A stretch of DNA of 64,000 nt from Mesorhizobium escarrei (GCF_935825525.1 NZ_CAKXZT010000145.1:778-64777); one strand, 5' to 3'. Positions 1 through 9,306 are shown, numbered from the stretch's first letter. Notes: generated by a model not told the origin, from the sequence alone. Made by a program: numbers and translations.

Positions 1-218
1 GAGGAGATTGGCAAGGCAAATGCAGGGGCGACATTCCTACTTTGCCAGATCCGGACATAAGAACTTAGCTGCTACAGGTCAAAGTCGCATAAGATTGCAA
101 TGTGGAACTCAATTCAATTCTGGAAGGATGCATAGACGACGCGCCGGAGCAGCCTAGATCAACTGCAATGACCGCTTTGTTCGAACCCTTAGATTGAGTG
201 ACTGCCCCATCGTACACT

Positions 219-1928
219 TTAATCTGAAGCCGCGCCCAGTCGTGAGTAAGCACCGCCGCGCGCCACCAGTTCATCATGCGGACCTTGTTCGACGATGCCT
301 GTATCGGCGACCACCACGATGCGATCGGCATTGCGGATCGTCGCCAGCCGGTGCGCGATCACCAGTGTCGTTCGGCCCTGCGCAAGCTCTGCCAGCGACT
401 GCTGGATCTCCCGCTCGGTCTGCGTGTCGAGTGCCGAAGTTGCCTCGTCCAGGATCAGGATGGTCGGGTTCTTCAGGAACATACGCGCGATTGCCAGGCG
501 CTGCTTCTGACCGCCCGAAAGTTTCACGCCGCGCTCGCCGATGATCGTATCGAGGCCCTCCGGCAGCGAGGCGATGAGATCGTCGAGGCGCGCGCGGCGC
601 GCGGCCTCGACGATCTCGCTCTCGACCGCGTCCAGCCGGCCATAGGCGATGTTCTCGCGGATCGTGCCGCCGAACAGGAACACGTCCTGCTGCACGATGC
701 CGATCTGGCCGCGCAACGAGGCCAGCGTCATATCGCGGATATCCAGACCGTCGATGGTGATGGCGCCGCTGTCGACCTCGTAAAAACGCGGCAGCAGCGA
801 GCACAGGGTCGTCTTGCCGGCGCCGGATGGCCCGACGAAGGCGATGGTCTGTCCTGCTGCGATGTCGAGATTGATGTTCTTCAAAACCGGCCGTTCGCCG
901 CTATAGCCGAAGGTGACATCCCGGTAGCTGATGGCACCTCGGAGCGTAGGTGCGTCAATTGCGCCAGGCCGATCCGCGATGTCCGGCTCAGTGTCGAGGA
1001 GGGCCGCATAGCGGCGAAATCCGGCGATCCCTTTCGGATAGGTTTCAATCACCGAATTGATCTTGTCGATCGGCCGGAAGAACACATTGACCAGGAGCAG
1101 GAAGCCAACGAAGCCGCCACTGGAAAGTTCGCCCCGAAGCACGAGGTAGCTTCCGGCGATCATCACCACCAGTTGGATCAACCGCATGCTCATGTAGCTC
1201 AGCGACGTGCTGGCGGCCATGATGCGATAGGCATCGAGCTTGGTCTTGCGGTAGCTGGCGTTGTCGCGCGCGAACAGGTTGCGCTCGTGGTCTTCATTGG
1301 CGAAAGCCTGCACCACCCGCATGCCGCCGACATTCTCCTCGATGCGTACATTGAAATCGCCGACCCGCCCGTAAAGCGCCTGCCAGTTGCGCGTCATGCG
1401 CGCGCCATAGCGGCTTGTCACCCAGGCGACCAGCGGCACAATTGCCGCCGTAATCAGCGCAAGCTGCGGATTGACCAGGAACATCAGCGCGAAGGCGCCG
1501 ATGAACGTCATGATCGCGATGAACAGGTCTTCCGGGCCATGATGGGCAACCTCGCCGATTTCCTCCAGGTCCTTGGTGACCCGGGCGATGAGGTGACCGG
1601 TCTTGTGATTGTCATAGAAGCGGAACGAGAGCTTCTGCAGGTGATCGAAGCTCTTCCGGCGCATTTCGGTCTCGATGTTGATACCGAGCATATGGCCCCA
1701 ATAGACCACCACCGCCATCAGTCCGGTGTTCACCACGTAGATGGCAAGCAGGCCGGCCGACGCAGCAAGGATCAGCAGCCATTGCTGGGTCGGCAACAGT
1801 TCGTCGACAAACAGCTTGACCGCCATCGGAAACCCGAGTTCCAGCAGGCCGGACAGAACCGCGCAGCAGAAATCCAGGATGAACAGACCCCTCCAGGGGC
1901 GGTAGTAAGCGAAAAATCTACGCAGCAT
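219..1928 (-). CDS. ABC exporter, fused membrane and ATPase domains
   Basis: This is a half-transporter of the MsbA/MdlB type (569 aa). It has an N-terminal six-helix ABC membrane domain (about residues 1-300) and a C-terminal ATPase with Walker A GPSGAGKTT near residue 365, signature LSGGQ near 467, Walker B ILILDEATSALD and H-loop AHRLAT. It would work as a dimer in the inner membrane and export a small molecule. I chose the MLRRFF start at 1928. An in-frame ATG at 1970 adds 14 residues of non-membrane sequence, and neither start has a clear ribosome site. It is divergent from the siderophore uptake genes, so siderophore export is a reasonable inference, but the fold alone cannot separate this from lipid or drug export. 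Confidence 0.85.
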   Translation of the reverse strand: MLRRFFAYYRPWRGLFILDFCCAVLSGLLELGFPMAVKLFVDELLPTQQWLLILAASAGLLAIYVVNTGLMAVVVYWGHMLGINIETEMRRKSFDHLQKLSFRFYDNHKTGHLIARVTKDLEEIGEVAHHGPEDLFIAIMTFIGAFALMFLVNPQLALITAAIVPLVAWVTSRYGARMTRNWQALYGRVGDFNVRIEENVGGMRVVQAFANEDHERNLFARDNASYRKTKLDAYRIMAASTSLSYMSMRLIQLVVMIAGSYLVLRGELSSGGFVGFLLLVNVFFRPIDKINSVIETYPKGIAGFRRYAALLDTEPDIADRPGAIDAPTLRGAISYRDVTFGYSGERPVLKNINLDIAAGQTIAFVGPSGAGKTTLCSLLPRFYEVDSGAITIDGLDIRDMTLASLRGQIGIVQQDVFLFGGTIRENIAYGRLDAVESEIVEAARRARLDDLIASLPEGLDTIIGERGVKLSGGQKQRLAIARMFLKNPTILILDEATSALDTQTEREIQQSLAELAQGRTTLVIAHRLATIRNADRIVVVADTGIVEQGPHDELVARGGAYSRLGAASD

Positions 1929-2051
1929 TGGGACGCTTTTCTGTTCGAAGGTCTGGCCTGCCAGGAGCATGGCTATGCGAGGGCTGTCGCTACAGGCATT
2001 TCGTGCGGCGACTGCTCAGTGACGTCGACTTGTCCGAACGGATAGCTTACG

Positions 2052-2072
2052 ATAAGTGGAGTGTAAACATCA
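2052..2072. promoter_or_regulatory. Shared motif site 1, ATAAGTGGA-N8-ATCA
   Basis: ATAAGTGGA-N8-ATCA lies in the divergent promoter region between the ABC exporter and the DUF2218/siderophore uptake genes. The same 13 fixed bases with the same spacing recur in front of the TonB-dependent receptor at 6055-6075. Both targets are iron-uptake genes, so a common regulator site is likely. It is not a canonical TGA-N9-TCA box. Confidence 0.4.
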
Positions 2073-2087
2073 TATTATGAGGTCTCG

Positions 2088-2372
2088 ATGCTGACTGCAA
2101 CCACGCGCTGCGAAACGCCGAATGCGGGCAGATATCTCCAGCAGCTTTGCAAGCATTTCGCGCACAAGGTCGAGGTCGACTATGGCGATGGGCATGGGCA
2201 GTGCCGGTTCTCCTGCGGCACGGCTACCATGAATGCCGGTCCCGAACGGCTGGACATAACGGTGGAAGCGGTCGACACCAAGGCGTTGACCGAGACCAAG
2301 CAGGTCATCGAATCGCATCTCGTCCGGTTCGCCTTCCGCGAAAATCTCCCGCCGCTGGCCTGGCACGATTGA
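2088..2372 (+). CDS. DUF2218 family protein
   Basis: This small 94-residue protein matches the DUF2218 family in length and in its conserved features: cysteines near the middle, an alternating strand pattern (LDITVEA), and a C-terminal helix rich in H, R and F ending PPLAWHD. DUF2218 genes often sit beside iron-uptake or siderophore genes, as here. The gene ends 28 bp before the siderophore-binding protein gene on the same strand and is probably co-transcribed with it. No signal peptide is visible, so it should be cytoplasmic. The biochemical role is unknown; a part in releasing or reducing iron is only a guess from context. Confidence 0.75.
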   Translation: MLTATTRCETPNAGRYLQQLCKHFAHKVEVDYGDGHGQCRFSCGTATMNAGPERLDITVEAVDTKALTETKQVIESHLVRFAFRENLPPLAWHD

Positions 2373-2400
2373 AGCGTCGTTTTCGACACGGAGCATGCTC

Positions 2401-3303
2401 ATGAGATGGCTCAAGTCGGTCCTGGCCTTGCCGGCATTGGCGCTTTTCCTCGGCCAGGCGTTGGCAACCGAGATCGAGACCGCGAAAGGCCCGGTGACGG
2501 TCGGAAAGACGCCACAAACGCTCGCGGTGTTCGATATTGCGGCAGTCGATACATTGAACAGCCTTGGCGTGAAGATCGCCGGTCTGCCCGATAAACTCTA
2601 TGTGCCCGAACTCGCCGAGTTGAAGCACGGCGCGGAAATCGTTGGCACTCTCTTCGAGCCCGATCTGGAGGCACTGAGCGCGCTGGCGCCGGACCTCATC
2701 ATTGTCGGCGGGCGCTCCTCGCCGCAACTGGCGGCGACGAGCCGGATTGCGCAGAGCATCGATATGACGATGAATGGCGATGATCTGTTCGCGCAGGCAA
2801 AGCAGCGCCTGATGGCCTACGGCGCTCTCGTCGGCAAGCCGGCCGAGGCGGCGGCGCTTGCTTGGGAACTCGACGACGCGCTTTCGTCGACACGTGCCGC
2901 CGTCAAGGGCAAGGGCACGGCACTGATCCTGATGACCAGCGGCCCGAAGGTGACCGCCTACGGCAAGGAGTCCCGCTTCGGTTGGCTGCATTCGGCGCTT
3001 GAGCTCACGCCGGCGGTCGAGGATGTCGAGGCCGCCACCCACGGCGAAGCGATCTCCTTCGAGTTCCTCCGCGACGCCAACCCGGACTGGCTTATCGTGC
3101 TCGATCGCGCCGCGGCGATCGGTTCGGGGGAGCAGAATGCCAGGGCGACGCTCGACAATGAACTGGTGGCCGAAACCACGGCCTGGAAGAAAGGGCAGGT
3201 GGTCTACATGCCGGCTGCCGATTTCTACATCGCTGCAGGCGGCGTTCAGTCGACGATGCGCGTGCTTAAGACCATTCGAGACGCTTTCTCGCGGACCCAA
3301 TGA
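2401..3303 (+). CDS. Iron-siderophore ABC transporter, periplasmic binding protein (FecB/FatB type)
   Basis: This 300-residue protein has an N-terminal signal peptide (MRWLKS, a hydrophobic run, then ALA before TEIETAKG) followed by the PF01497 fold. Visible features include the initial strand GPVTVGKTPQTLAVFDIAAVDTL and the mid-domain LIIVGGRSS. I chose the ATG at 2401 over the one at 2395 because the GGAG at 2390 is then 7 bases away instead of 1. It should capture a ferric siderophore in the periplasm and hand it to the two permeases that follow. The stop overlaps the next start as ATGA, so translation is coupled. The ligand is inferred to be the product of the nearby asb operon. Confidence 0.88.
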   Translation: MRWLKSVLALPALALFLGQALATEIETAKGPVTVGKTPQTLAVFDIAAVDTLNSLGVKIAGLPDKLYVPELAELKHGAEIVGTLFEPDLEALSALAPDLIIVGGRSSPQLAATSRIAQSIDMTMNGDDLFAQAKQRLMAYGALVGKPAEAAALAWELDDALSSTRAAVKGKGTALILMTSGPKVTAYGKESRFGWLHSALELTPAVEDVEAATHGEAISFEFLRDANPDWLIVLDRAAAIGSGEQNARATLDNELVAETTAWKKGQVVYMPAADFYIAAGGVQSTMRVLKTIRDAFSRTQ

Positions 3304-4280
3304 CCGCCGGATCGCTTGGCTCTCAAAACTTCGCCTATCAGGCAATCGGCGCCGCAACCCTGCTGGCGCTGTTTGTGGCCAGTCTGTTCGTCGGCGTCGG
3401 CGAGCTCGCCATAGGCAGTTTGGCCTCCGATCCGGAAGCGTTGCGGCTGATCATGATCAGCCGCTTGCCGAGGACGTTGGCGGCACTTCTGGCCGGCAGC
3501 GCCCTGGCCATCGCCGGGCTTGTGATGCAGACGCTTGCCCGCAACCGTTTCGTCGAGCCTTCGACGGCTGGAACCGCGCAATCCGCGGCACTCGGCATAC
3601 TGGTCGTGACGCTGGTTTGGCCCGATGCATCGCTTGGCTGGAAAGCAGCCGGCGCGGCGGTGACCGCCCTCGCCGGGACATCCGTTTTCCTCATGCTCGC
3701 GCATAGGTTGCCGCCAACACAGCCTTTTCTCGTTCCGCTGTTCGGATTGGTCTATGGCGGCGTCATTGGCGCTGTCGCGATCTTTGCCGCATGGCACCTG
3801 GACCTTCTGCAGTATCTCGAAGTGTGGATGACGGGCGAGTTTTCCGGCATCCTGCGCGGGCGCTATGAACTGTTGTGGGTTGCGGGCGCACTCGTCGTAT
3901 TGGCCTGGTGGACGGCCGACCGGCTAACGATGCTTTCGCTGGGCAGGGATGTCAGCATCGGGCTCGGCCTGAACTATGCCGGCATGCTTCGGCTCGGCCT
4001 GGTCATCGTCTCGGCCATCACCGCGCTGGCCGTGGTCGTCGTCGGAACGATCCCGTTCGTCGGCCTCGTCGCGCCCAACATTGTATCGCGCTTCGCCGGC
4101 GAAAACCTGCGCCACACCTTGCCATGGGTCGCCGGCGGTGGCGCGGCGTTGGTGCTTGCCTGCGATATCATCGGCAGGCTCATCCGTTTCCCTTACGAGG
4201 TTCCGGTCGGCACGATCCTCGGCGTCGTCGGGGCGGTGCTTTTCCTCTTCCTGCTGCTTGGCCGAAACCGCAATGGCTGA
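3300..4280 (+). CDS. Iron-siderophore ABC transporter permease 1 (FecCD family)
   Basis: This is a polytopic inner-membrane protein of 326 residues with about nine hydrophobic segments. It has the FecCD-family hallmark PRTLAALLAGSALAIAGLVMQ in the N-terminal third and VGTIPFVGLVAPNIVSRF in the cytoplasmic coupling region near residue 250. It forms a heterodimer with the next permease and takes ferric siderophore from the binding protein. It overlaps the upstream gene by 4 bp and the downstream permease by 8 bp, so the four genes are a tight operon. Confidence 0.9.
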   Translation: MTAGSLGSQNFAYQAIGAATLLALFVASLFVGVGELAIGSLASDPEALRLIMISRLPRTLAALLAGSALAIAGLVMQTLARNRFVEPSTAGTAQSAALGILVVTLVWPDASLGWKAAGAAVTALAGTSVFLMLAHRLPPTQPFLVPLFGLVYGGVIGAVAIFAAWHLDLLQYLEVWMTGEFSGILRGRYELLWVAGALVVLAWWTADRLTMLSLGRDVSIGLGLNYAGMLRLGLVIVSAITALAVVVVGTIPFVGLVAPNIVSRFAGENLRHTLPWVAGGGAALVLACDIIGRLIRFPYEVPVGTILGVVGAVLFLFLLLGRNRNG

Positions 4281-5247
4281 AGTCGTGATGCAACGCGGCC
4301 TGGTGCGGCACGAGGGCCGCCTCGCGATGATGGCGACGGTCGCAGTGCTGGTCGGCGTGGCGTTCATGACCATAGGCCTGCGCGGCAATCTCGACTTCGT
4401 GGTCGAACTGCGTGCGGTGCGGCTGGCGGCGATGGTTCTGGTCGGCGTGGCGGTGGCGGTTTCGACGGTCGTGTTCCAGACCGTTTGCGCCAACCGCATC
4501 ATCACGCCATCGATCATGGGCCTGGATGCGCTCTACGTCTTTTGTCAGACCGCCCTGGTTTTTGCGCTGAGCGGTTTCGGCTTTGCCGGCATCGATCCAC
4601 GCCTGCACTTCCTCGGCAATTTCACCGCAATGACCAGCCTCGCGCTGGCGCTGTTCCTGCCGATGCTTCGCCGGCGTTTCGACCTGACGCTGATGCTGCT
4701 GACCGGCGTCGTGCTGGGCGTGCTGTTCCGATCGCTGACGACATTGCTGGCGCGGCTGCTGGATCCGAACGATTTCGCCGTACTGCAGGGTACGGTCTTC
4801 GCCAGCTTCAATGCGGTGGAACCCGATCTTCTGCTGTTGGCCGGCGTGATCACCGTGGCTTGTGTCGCCATCGCCTGGCGGGCGCGACATGTTCTCGATG
4901 TGCTTGCGCTGGGCACCGATACAGCCATTGGGCTCGGCTTGGCGTGGCGCGGCACGGCTGCCGGGCTGCTGGTTGTTGTCGCCGCGCTCGTGTCGGCGTC
5001 GACGGCGCTGGTTGGACCGATGGCGTTTCTGGGGCTGCTGGTGGTTTCGCTCACTGAGCGCATCGTCGGCACCAACCGGCATGCCATCCTTCTGCCGGCA
5101 GCCGCGCTCACGGCGATAATCGTGCTGGTGGGCGGCCAGACGGTCCTCCAGCATGCCCTGGGCGGGGAAGGCAGCCTCGGCATCGTCGTGGAATTTGTCG
5201 GCGGCATCGTGTTCCTCGCCATTCTGTTTGCCGGGGGCCGGCGATGA
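4273..5247 (+). CDS. Iron-siderophore ABC transporter permease 2 (FecCD family)
   Basis: This is the second FecCD permease of the system (324 aa). The start is the ATG (MAEVVMQRG) inside the tail of permease 1; the reading frame continues upstream but that stretch has no FecCD character. Hydrophobic segments run the full length, with the coupling-region motif VGPMAFLGLLVVSLTERIVG near residue 250. The family's usual N-terminal PR(L/I) pattern is weak here (VRLAAMVLVGVAVAVSTVVFQ), typical of the FatC/CeuC-like subgroup. The end overlaps the ATPase start by 4 bp. Confidence 0.9.
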   Translation: MAEVVMQRGLVRHEGRLAMMATVAVLVGVAFMTIGLRGNLDFVVELRAVRLAAMVLVGVAVAVSTVVFQTVCANRIITPSIMGLDALYVFCQTALVFALSGFGFAGIDPRLHFLGNFTAMTSLALALFLPMLRRRFDLTLMLLTGVVLGVLFRSLTTLLARLLDPNDFAVLQGTVFASFNAVEPDLLLLAGVITVACVAIAWRARHVLDVLALGTDTAIGLGLAWRGTAAGLLVVVAALVSASTALVGPMAFLGLLVVSLTERIVGTNRHAILLPAAALTAIIVLVGGQTVLQHALGGEGSLGIVVEFVGGIVFLAILFAGGRR

Positions 5248-6002
5248 TCGAGATTGCAGGCGTCTCCCTGGCTCTTGGCGGCAGCCGCATTTTGGATAAT
5301 GTCAGCCTGACCGTGCCGAAGGGCGGCGTCACGGCGCTTGTCGGGCCGAATGGCGCCGGCAAGTCCAGCCTGTTATCGTTGATCGCCCGCCTGCGACCCC
5401 TGCAAAGCGGCCGCATCACAGTCGACGGGCTGCCGGTCGATACGACGCCGAGCCGGCAATTGGCCAGGATCATGGCCATCCTGCGACAGGATCCCGGCGT
5501 CGCAAGCCGCCTGCGCGTCGCCGAACTGGTGGGGTTCGGCCGCTTCCCGCACAACCGCGGACGGCTGACCGCGAAAGACCGCGAAATCGTCGCGGCGTCG
5601 CTCGAACAGTTTGATCTCAGCGACCTGGCGCTGCGCTTCATCGACACCTTGTCAGGCGGGCAACGGCAGCGCGCCCTCGTCGCCATGACCTTCTGCCAGG
5701 GGACGGATTACATCCTCCTCGACGAGCCGCTGAACAGCCTCGACATGTTTCATGCAAGAAACCTTATGCGGACGCTGAGACGCATCGCCGACGAGCACGG
5801 CAAGACGGTGCTCATCGTGCTGCACGACATCAATCATGCAGCCTCGTATGCAGACCGTATCGTCGCGATGAAGGACGGCGCCGTTATCGCATCGGGCGAA
5901 ACCGGCGACATCATCCGGCCGGATATACTGGAGAGCATTTTTGGCTTCTCGATGCGGGTCGAAAACATCGCCGGTCGGCTGACCGTCCTTCACCACGCTT
6001 GA
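5244..6002 (+). CDS. Iron-siderophore ABC transporter ATPase (FecE/FatE family)
   Basis: This 252-residue ATPase drives the preceding FecCD permease pair. Walker A is GPNGAGKSS (about residues 34-42), the signature is LSGGQRQRA, Walker B is YILLDEPLNSLD, and the H-loop is VLHDINHA. The protein is full length for the family. It is the last gene of the binding protein-permease-permease-ATPase operon and ends 168 bp before the receptor gene. Confidence 0.92.
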   Translation: MIEIAGVSLALGGSRILDNVSLTVPKGGVTALVGPNGAGKSSLLSLIARLRPLQSGRITVDGLPVDTTPSRQLARIMAILRQDPGVASRLRVAELVGFGRFPHNRGRLTAKDREIVAASLEQFDLSDLALRFIDTLSGGQRQRALVAMTFCQGTDYILLDEPLNSLDMFHARNLMRTLRRIADEHGKTVLIVLHDINHAASYADRIVAMKDGAVIASGETGDIIRPDILESIFGFSMRVENIAGRLTVLHHA

Positions 6003-6054
6003 GTAAGCTCCGCGGCTGCGGCGCTCGAAGAGTGCAACAGTTACAACGGCTTGC

Positions 6055-6075
6055 ATAAGTGGATTTTTATTATCA
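6055..6075. promoter_or_regulatory. Shared motif site 2, ATAAGTGGA-N8-ATCA
   Basis: This is the second copy of the motif found at 2052-2072, with identical fixed bases and spacing, about 95 bp upstream of the TonB-dependent receptor start. The surroundings are AT-rich, unlike the flanking coding DNA, as expected for a promoter. The regulator is unknown. Confidence 0.4.
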
Positions 6076-6170
6076 AGTTTATTGCCGCAGCGCAACCGAT
6101 GCGCTAAGGCAGTCCCAACAGGCGCGGTTCGCGCCAGCCCGGGCCTACCGTATTCGAGGGGATTTAGCCG

Positions 6171-8252
6171 ATGTCGCCAGAACTGTTGCGAGCGCTGACC
6201 GTTAGCACCGCGATGTCCATTTTCTTGTGTCCCGAAGCGCTGGCGCAGTCTGCTCCCGCTCCAGAAACGGAAGCCAGGACCGCCGAAGAAAATGAAGAAT
6301 CCCAAGCTCCCGCCGGGGGCACGCAACTCGACACCATTCTCGTCGTGGACGTGGGGGCGGGCGCCAACGCGACGGCCGGCGCCAACCTGATCACCATCGA
6401 CCAGCAGGAGATCGACCGCAAGAAACCGCAGGATTTGAGGGAGGTGTTCTCCGGCGAACCGCAGATCGCGGTTGGCGGCGCGATCCCCAGCACGCAGAAG
6501 ATCTACGTCAACGGCGTCGATGAGAACAATCTGGCCGTGACCGTCGACGGGTCGCGACAAAACAACAAGGTCTTCCACCACAACGGCACCTATCTGCTGG
6601 ACCCGGCACTTTTGAAGGCAGCGTCGGTGCAGGCAGGCGTCGCGCCGGCCGACGCCGGTCCGGGCGCACTCGCGGGCTCGCTTGGATTCGAGACCAAGGA
6701 CGCCGTTGACCTGCTCGAACCCGGCCGCAACTTCGGCGGTTTCGTCACTGGCATATGGGACACCAACAGCGAGACGTTCACCACCGGCGTGAGCGGCTTC
6801 GGCCAGCAGGACGGCTTCGAGTATCTCGGCTACATCAATTACGGCCGTGGCGGCAACTTCACCGCCGGCAACGGCCAGGAGATGCCGGGGACCGGCACCG
6901 ACCTGATCAGCGGGCTGGCCAAGATCGCCTACGAGAGCGTCGAGGGCCATCGTTTCGAACTCAGCCATGAGCAGGTCCGCGACGACGCGTTGCGCCCCTA
7001 TCGCGCCAACGTCTATATCAATCGGCCGGGCCGGGAACCCGAATTGCGGAACTACGATCTGCGCCGCCAGAACACGGTCTTTACCTATACGGACACGTCG
7101 CCGGAAGGCTGGTGGGACCCCAAGATCGTGCTCGCCTATAGCAAATCGCAGATCGCGGCGCCTGAATATTTCGTCGACGTTGTTTCGCCGACGGAAGGCG
7201 CGACCAGCAGCTTCAACGGCAAGGTGGAGAACCGGCTCGCGCTCGACATCGGCAGCGTCACTGCGGGCTTCGACTTCTACAACGACAAGGCCGACCTGGA
7301 TTATCTTAACCCGACAGAGCCGTTCTTTACGGATGAGCGCGCCACCAATATCGGCGCCTATGCCCAGGCGCGCCTGGAGCCCTTCGACCGCACCAGGATT
7401 TCCTTCGGCGCGCGCGCCGATCACCAATGGTTCACCGGCGTCGACGACTCGGACTGGAACAACGCCGGGGTCAGCGGCAACATTTCGGGCGAGTATGACC
7501 TTATGCCGGAGTTCCTGACGGTAAAGGCGGGTACCTCACATGTTTGGGGCGGTGTTCCGCTGGCGGAAAACTACCTGCAGAACCCGCTGTGGACCTATGG
7601 CGATGGCCCGGAGCCGGTGACGTCGAACAACTATACGGCTGGTCTGGAGGCGCGCTACAACGGCTTCACCTTCGAGGCGAACGTGTTTCGCACCGACATC
7701 AACGACGCGCGCCTGCCGGTGTTCGGACGTGGCGCGCCGGTCCCAGAGGTGACATCGATCCGAACGCTCGATCTCGTTTCCAAGGGCTGGGAGATCGGCG
7801 GCCGCTATGATTGGGAGGCCGGCTTTGTCAGCCTGAAATACGCCGACATCAATGCCGACGTCGACGGCGAGCCGGCTGATACGGAGATCGGCCGCTATTT
7901 GACGACGCCTCTCGGCCAGATCGTGATGATCGGCGCCGGCTACACATTCGACAATTGGGGCGTCAAAGTCGGTGGCGACATCGAAATCGCCTTCAAGACC
8001 GACAGGACCCTGGCGCGGCATCCAACCGATCCGGCAAGCGCAAAGAAGGAACTGCCGGGCTATGAGGTGGTGAACGCCTATGTCGAGTGGACACCGCCTT
8101 CGAAGCCGAACTTCACGCTGCGCGCCGAGGCTCTCAACATTTTTGACGAGGCCTACACAGACCGCGCTGCCTACGGGCAGGATTTCGTCGGCGTGGCGCC
8201 GCACTACGATCCCGGCCGCTCGTTCAGGCTGAGCGCGACGGCACGGTTCTGA
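6171..8252 (+). CDS. TonB-dependent outer-membrane receptor (ferric siderophore or heme)
   Basis: This 693-residue protein has a signal peptide ending near ALA-QS (residue 25). A short Pro/Glu-rich linker leads to a plug domain (about 60-180, with QKIYVNGVDENNLAVTVDG) and a C-terminal beta-barrel ending in aromatic F (RLSATARF), the usual outer-membrane insertion signal. GGGGATTTAGCCG precedes the ATG. It lies directly after the FecBCCD-type importer and near the asb genes, so it probably admits the ferric siderophore made here. Some plug features also resemble heme receptors, so ligand assignment is inference. Confidence 0.88.
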   Translation: MSPELLRALTVSTAMSIFLCPEALAQSAPAPETEARTAEENEESQAPAGGTQLDTILVVDVGAGANATAGANLITIDQQEIDRKKPQDLREVFSGEPQIAVGGAIPSTQKIYVNGVDENNLAVTVDGSRQNNKVFHHNGTYLLDPALLKAASVQAGVAPADAGPGALAGSLGFETKDAVDLLEPGRNFGGFVTGIWDTNSETFTTGVSGFGQQDGFEYLGYINYGRGGNFTAGNGQEMPGTGTDLISGLAKIAYESVEGHRFELSHEQVRDDALRPYRANVYINRPGREPELRNYDLRRQNTVFTYTDTSPEGWWDPKIVLAYSKSQIAAPEYFVDVVSPTEGATSSFNGKVENRLALDIGSVTAGFDFYNDKADLDYLNPTEPFFTDERATNIGAYAQARLEPFDRTRISFGARADHQWFTGVDDSDWNNAGVSGNISGEYDLMPEFLTVKAGTSHVWGGVPLAENYLQNPLWTYGDGPEPVTSNNYTAGLEARYNGFTFEANVFRTDINDARLPVFGRGAPVPEVTSIRTLDLVSKGWEIGGRYDWEAGFVSLKYADINADVDGEPADTEIGRYLTTPLGQIVMIGAGYTFDNWGVKVGGDIEIAFKTDRTLARHPTDPASAKKELPGYEVVNAYVEWTPPSKPNFTLRAEALNIFDEAYTDRAAYGQDFVGVAPHYDPGRSFRLSATARF

Positions 8253-8467
8253 TCCTTGGCAAAACGCCGGTCCGGGCAATCGCCCGCGCCGCTGGCGCGT
8301 TTCCTATCCTCTCCCGCCTCACCCGGAGCGCCGCAATCTGAGGGGAAGCAAGAAGCGTCGGCCCCACGCCTTTGGGATAGCCAGCTGGAGTTTCAACTAC
8401 TGATAGGATATTTCGAGGTTCTGTCGACATCCGAGCGCGGTTCCGGTTCGTTGCCTGCCGCATACAC

Positions 8468-8496
8468 TTGACGCTATATAAGGTTGAGACTATATT
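8468..8496 (+). promoter_or_regulatory. Candidate sigma-70 promoter before the HigB/XRE pair
   Basis: TTGACG, a 17-base spacer and TATATT fit a vegetative promoter. The -10 ends only two bases before the HigB-like ATG at 8499, so a start 6-8 bases downstream would leave that ATG outside the message. Either a slightly earlier -10 (TATATA at 8475) is used or the toxin frame is poorly translated. The 246 bp between the receptor stop and this gene hold nothing else I recognise. Confidence 0.35.
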
Positions 8497-8498
8497 GC

Positions 8499-8893
8499 AT
8501 GCCGTGGATCGTGGAATTTGTCGATGATTTCAAAACGGAATTCTCCAAGCTCGACGATGAGGTGAAAGTCGAAATCCGTGCTTTGACAAATGTTCTGAAG
8601 CAGCTAGGCCCGTCTTATGGCAGGCCGAGAGTTGATACCCTGAACGACACCAAGCACGCGAACATGAAGGAACTGCGTTTCGACGCCGCCGACGGTGTGT
8701 GGAGAGTCCGTTCGCTTTCGACCCTGAGAGGAAAGCGATTCTTCTCGTCGCCGGAGACAAGTCTGGCGTCAGCGAAAAACGCTTCTACAAGAAGCTGATT
8801 GAGATCGCCGACCAGAGGTTCGATGCTCATTTGAAGCGACTGCAAGAAAAGCAGAAAATCCGTAAGGAAGAGCAGAAGAAGGAGAAAAAGTGA
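8499..8893 (+). pseudogene. HigB-like (Gp49/RelE family) toxin, frameshifted
   Basis: The first 70 codons read as a HigB/Gp49-type toxin (MPWIVEFVDDF..., then HANMKELRFDAADGVWRV). The family continuation (AFDPERKAILLVAGDKSG, then KRFYKKLIEIADQRFDAHL) is present but in another frame from about 8709. One base appears to be missing there; adding it back would join the parts into one protein of about 131 residues. As it stands the product stops at 8798 after unrelated residues, losing the catalytic C-terminal half. The second frame ends TGATG on the antitoxin start. Real mutation is more likely than sequencing error, given a second broken toxin 1 kb away, but error cannot be excluded. Confidence 0.75.
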
Positions 8894-9306
8894 TGGCTAT
8901 TTCCGCTGATGATGTATTTGCCGAAACGATGTCTCCCGAACTGATCGAGGCCTCTGATCGCCGTACCAGGGAACTGCTCGAGGAATTTGAGACACTTCAG
9001 CAGCTTCGCAAGGCTCGATCGCTTACCCAAGAGCATGTCGGCAAGAAGCTGGGCAAGAAGCAAGTCTCAGTTGCCCAACTTGAAAAGCGGTCAGATTTTC
9101 TCCTGTCGACCCTGCGTGGATACGTTAGGGCACTCGGTGGCGAACTGGATCTCGTCGTCAGGTTCAAGGACCATGCTCCCGTTGTACTGGCAGGGGTCGG
9201 TGAGGAAAGTCTCGCCGAGGTGCCGCATGCTCCAAATCGTGCCGAATCGGCCAAAAAGCGCCTGGCGCGCCGGCCAAGGCGATTGCGGACGCACTCAACG
9301 GCGTGA
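8893..9306 (+). CDS. XRE-family antitoxin (HigA-like)
   Basis: This 137-residue protein contains a helix-turn-helix of the Cro/CI type (about residues 35-75: LRKARSLTQEHVGKKLGKKQVSVAQLEKR) followed by LSTLRGYVRALGGELDLVVRF, typical of antitoxins that partner Gp49/HigB toxins. It should bind the toxin and repress its own promoter. The ATG at 8893 shares its A with the toxin's TGA stop. The antitoxin is intact although the toxin is frameshifted, so it may now be an orphan repressor. The Arg-rich C-terminus (KKRLARRPRRLR) is longer than usual. Confidence 0.8.
   Translation: MAISADDVFAETMSPELIEASDRRTRELLEEFETLQQLRKARSLTQEHVGKKLGKKQVSVAQLEKRSDFLLSTLRGYVRALGGELDLVVRFKDHAPVVLAGVGEESLAEVPHAPNRAESAKKRLARRPRRLRTHSTA

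Noticed and set aside
65..331. Minus-strand 88-codon frame at the window start
   Set aside because: It has no recognisable motif, no ribosome site and overlaps the exporter end; the first 218 bp show nothing else.
276..2045. Long plus-strand open frame opposite the ABC exporter
   Set aside because: It is the antisense of a clear ABC exporter, with composition typical of a GC-rich shadow frame.
5652..7427. 591-codon minus-strand open frame opposite the ATPase and receptor genes
   Set aside because: It spans two well-supported plus-strand genes and has no domain pattern.
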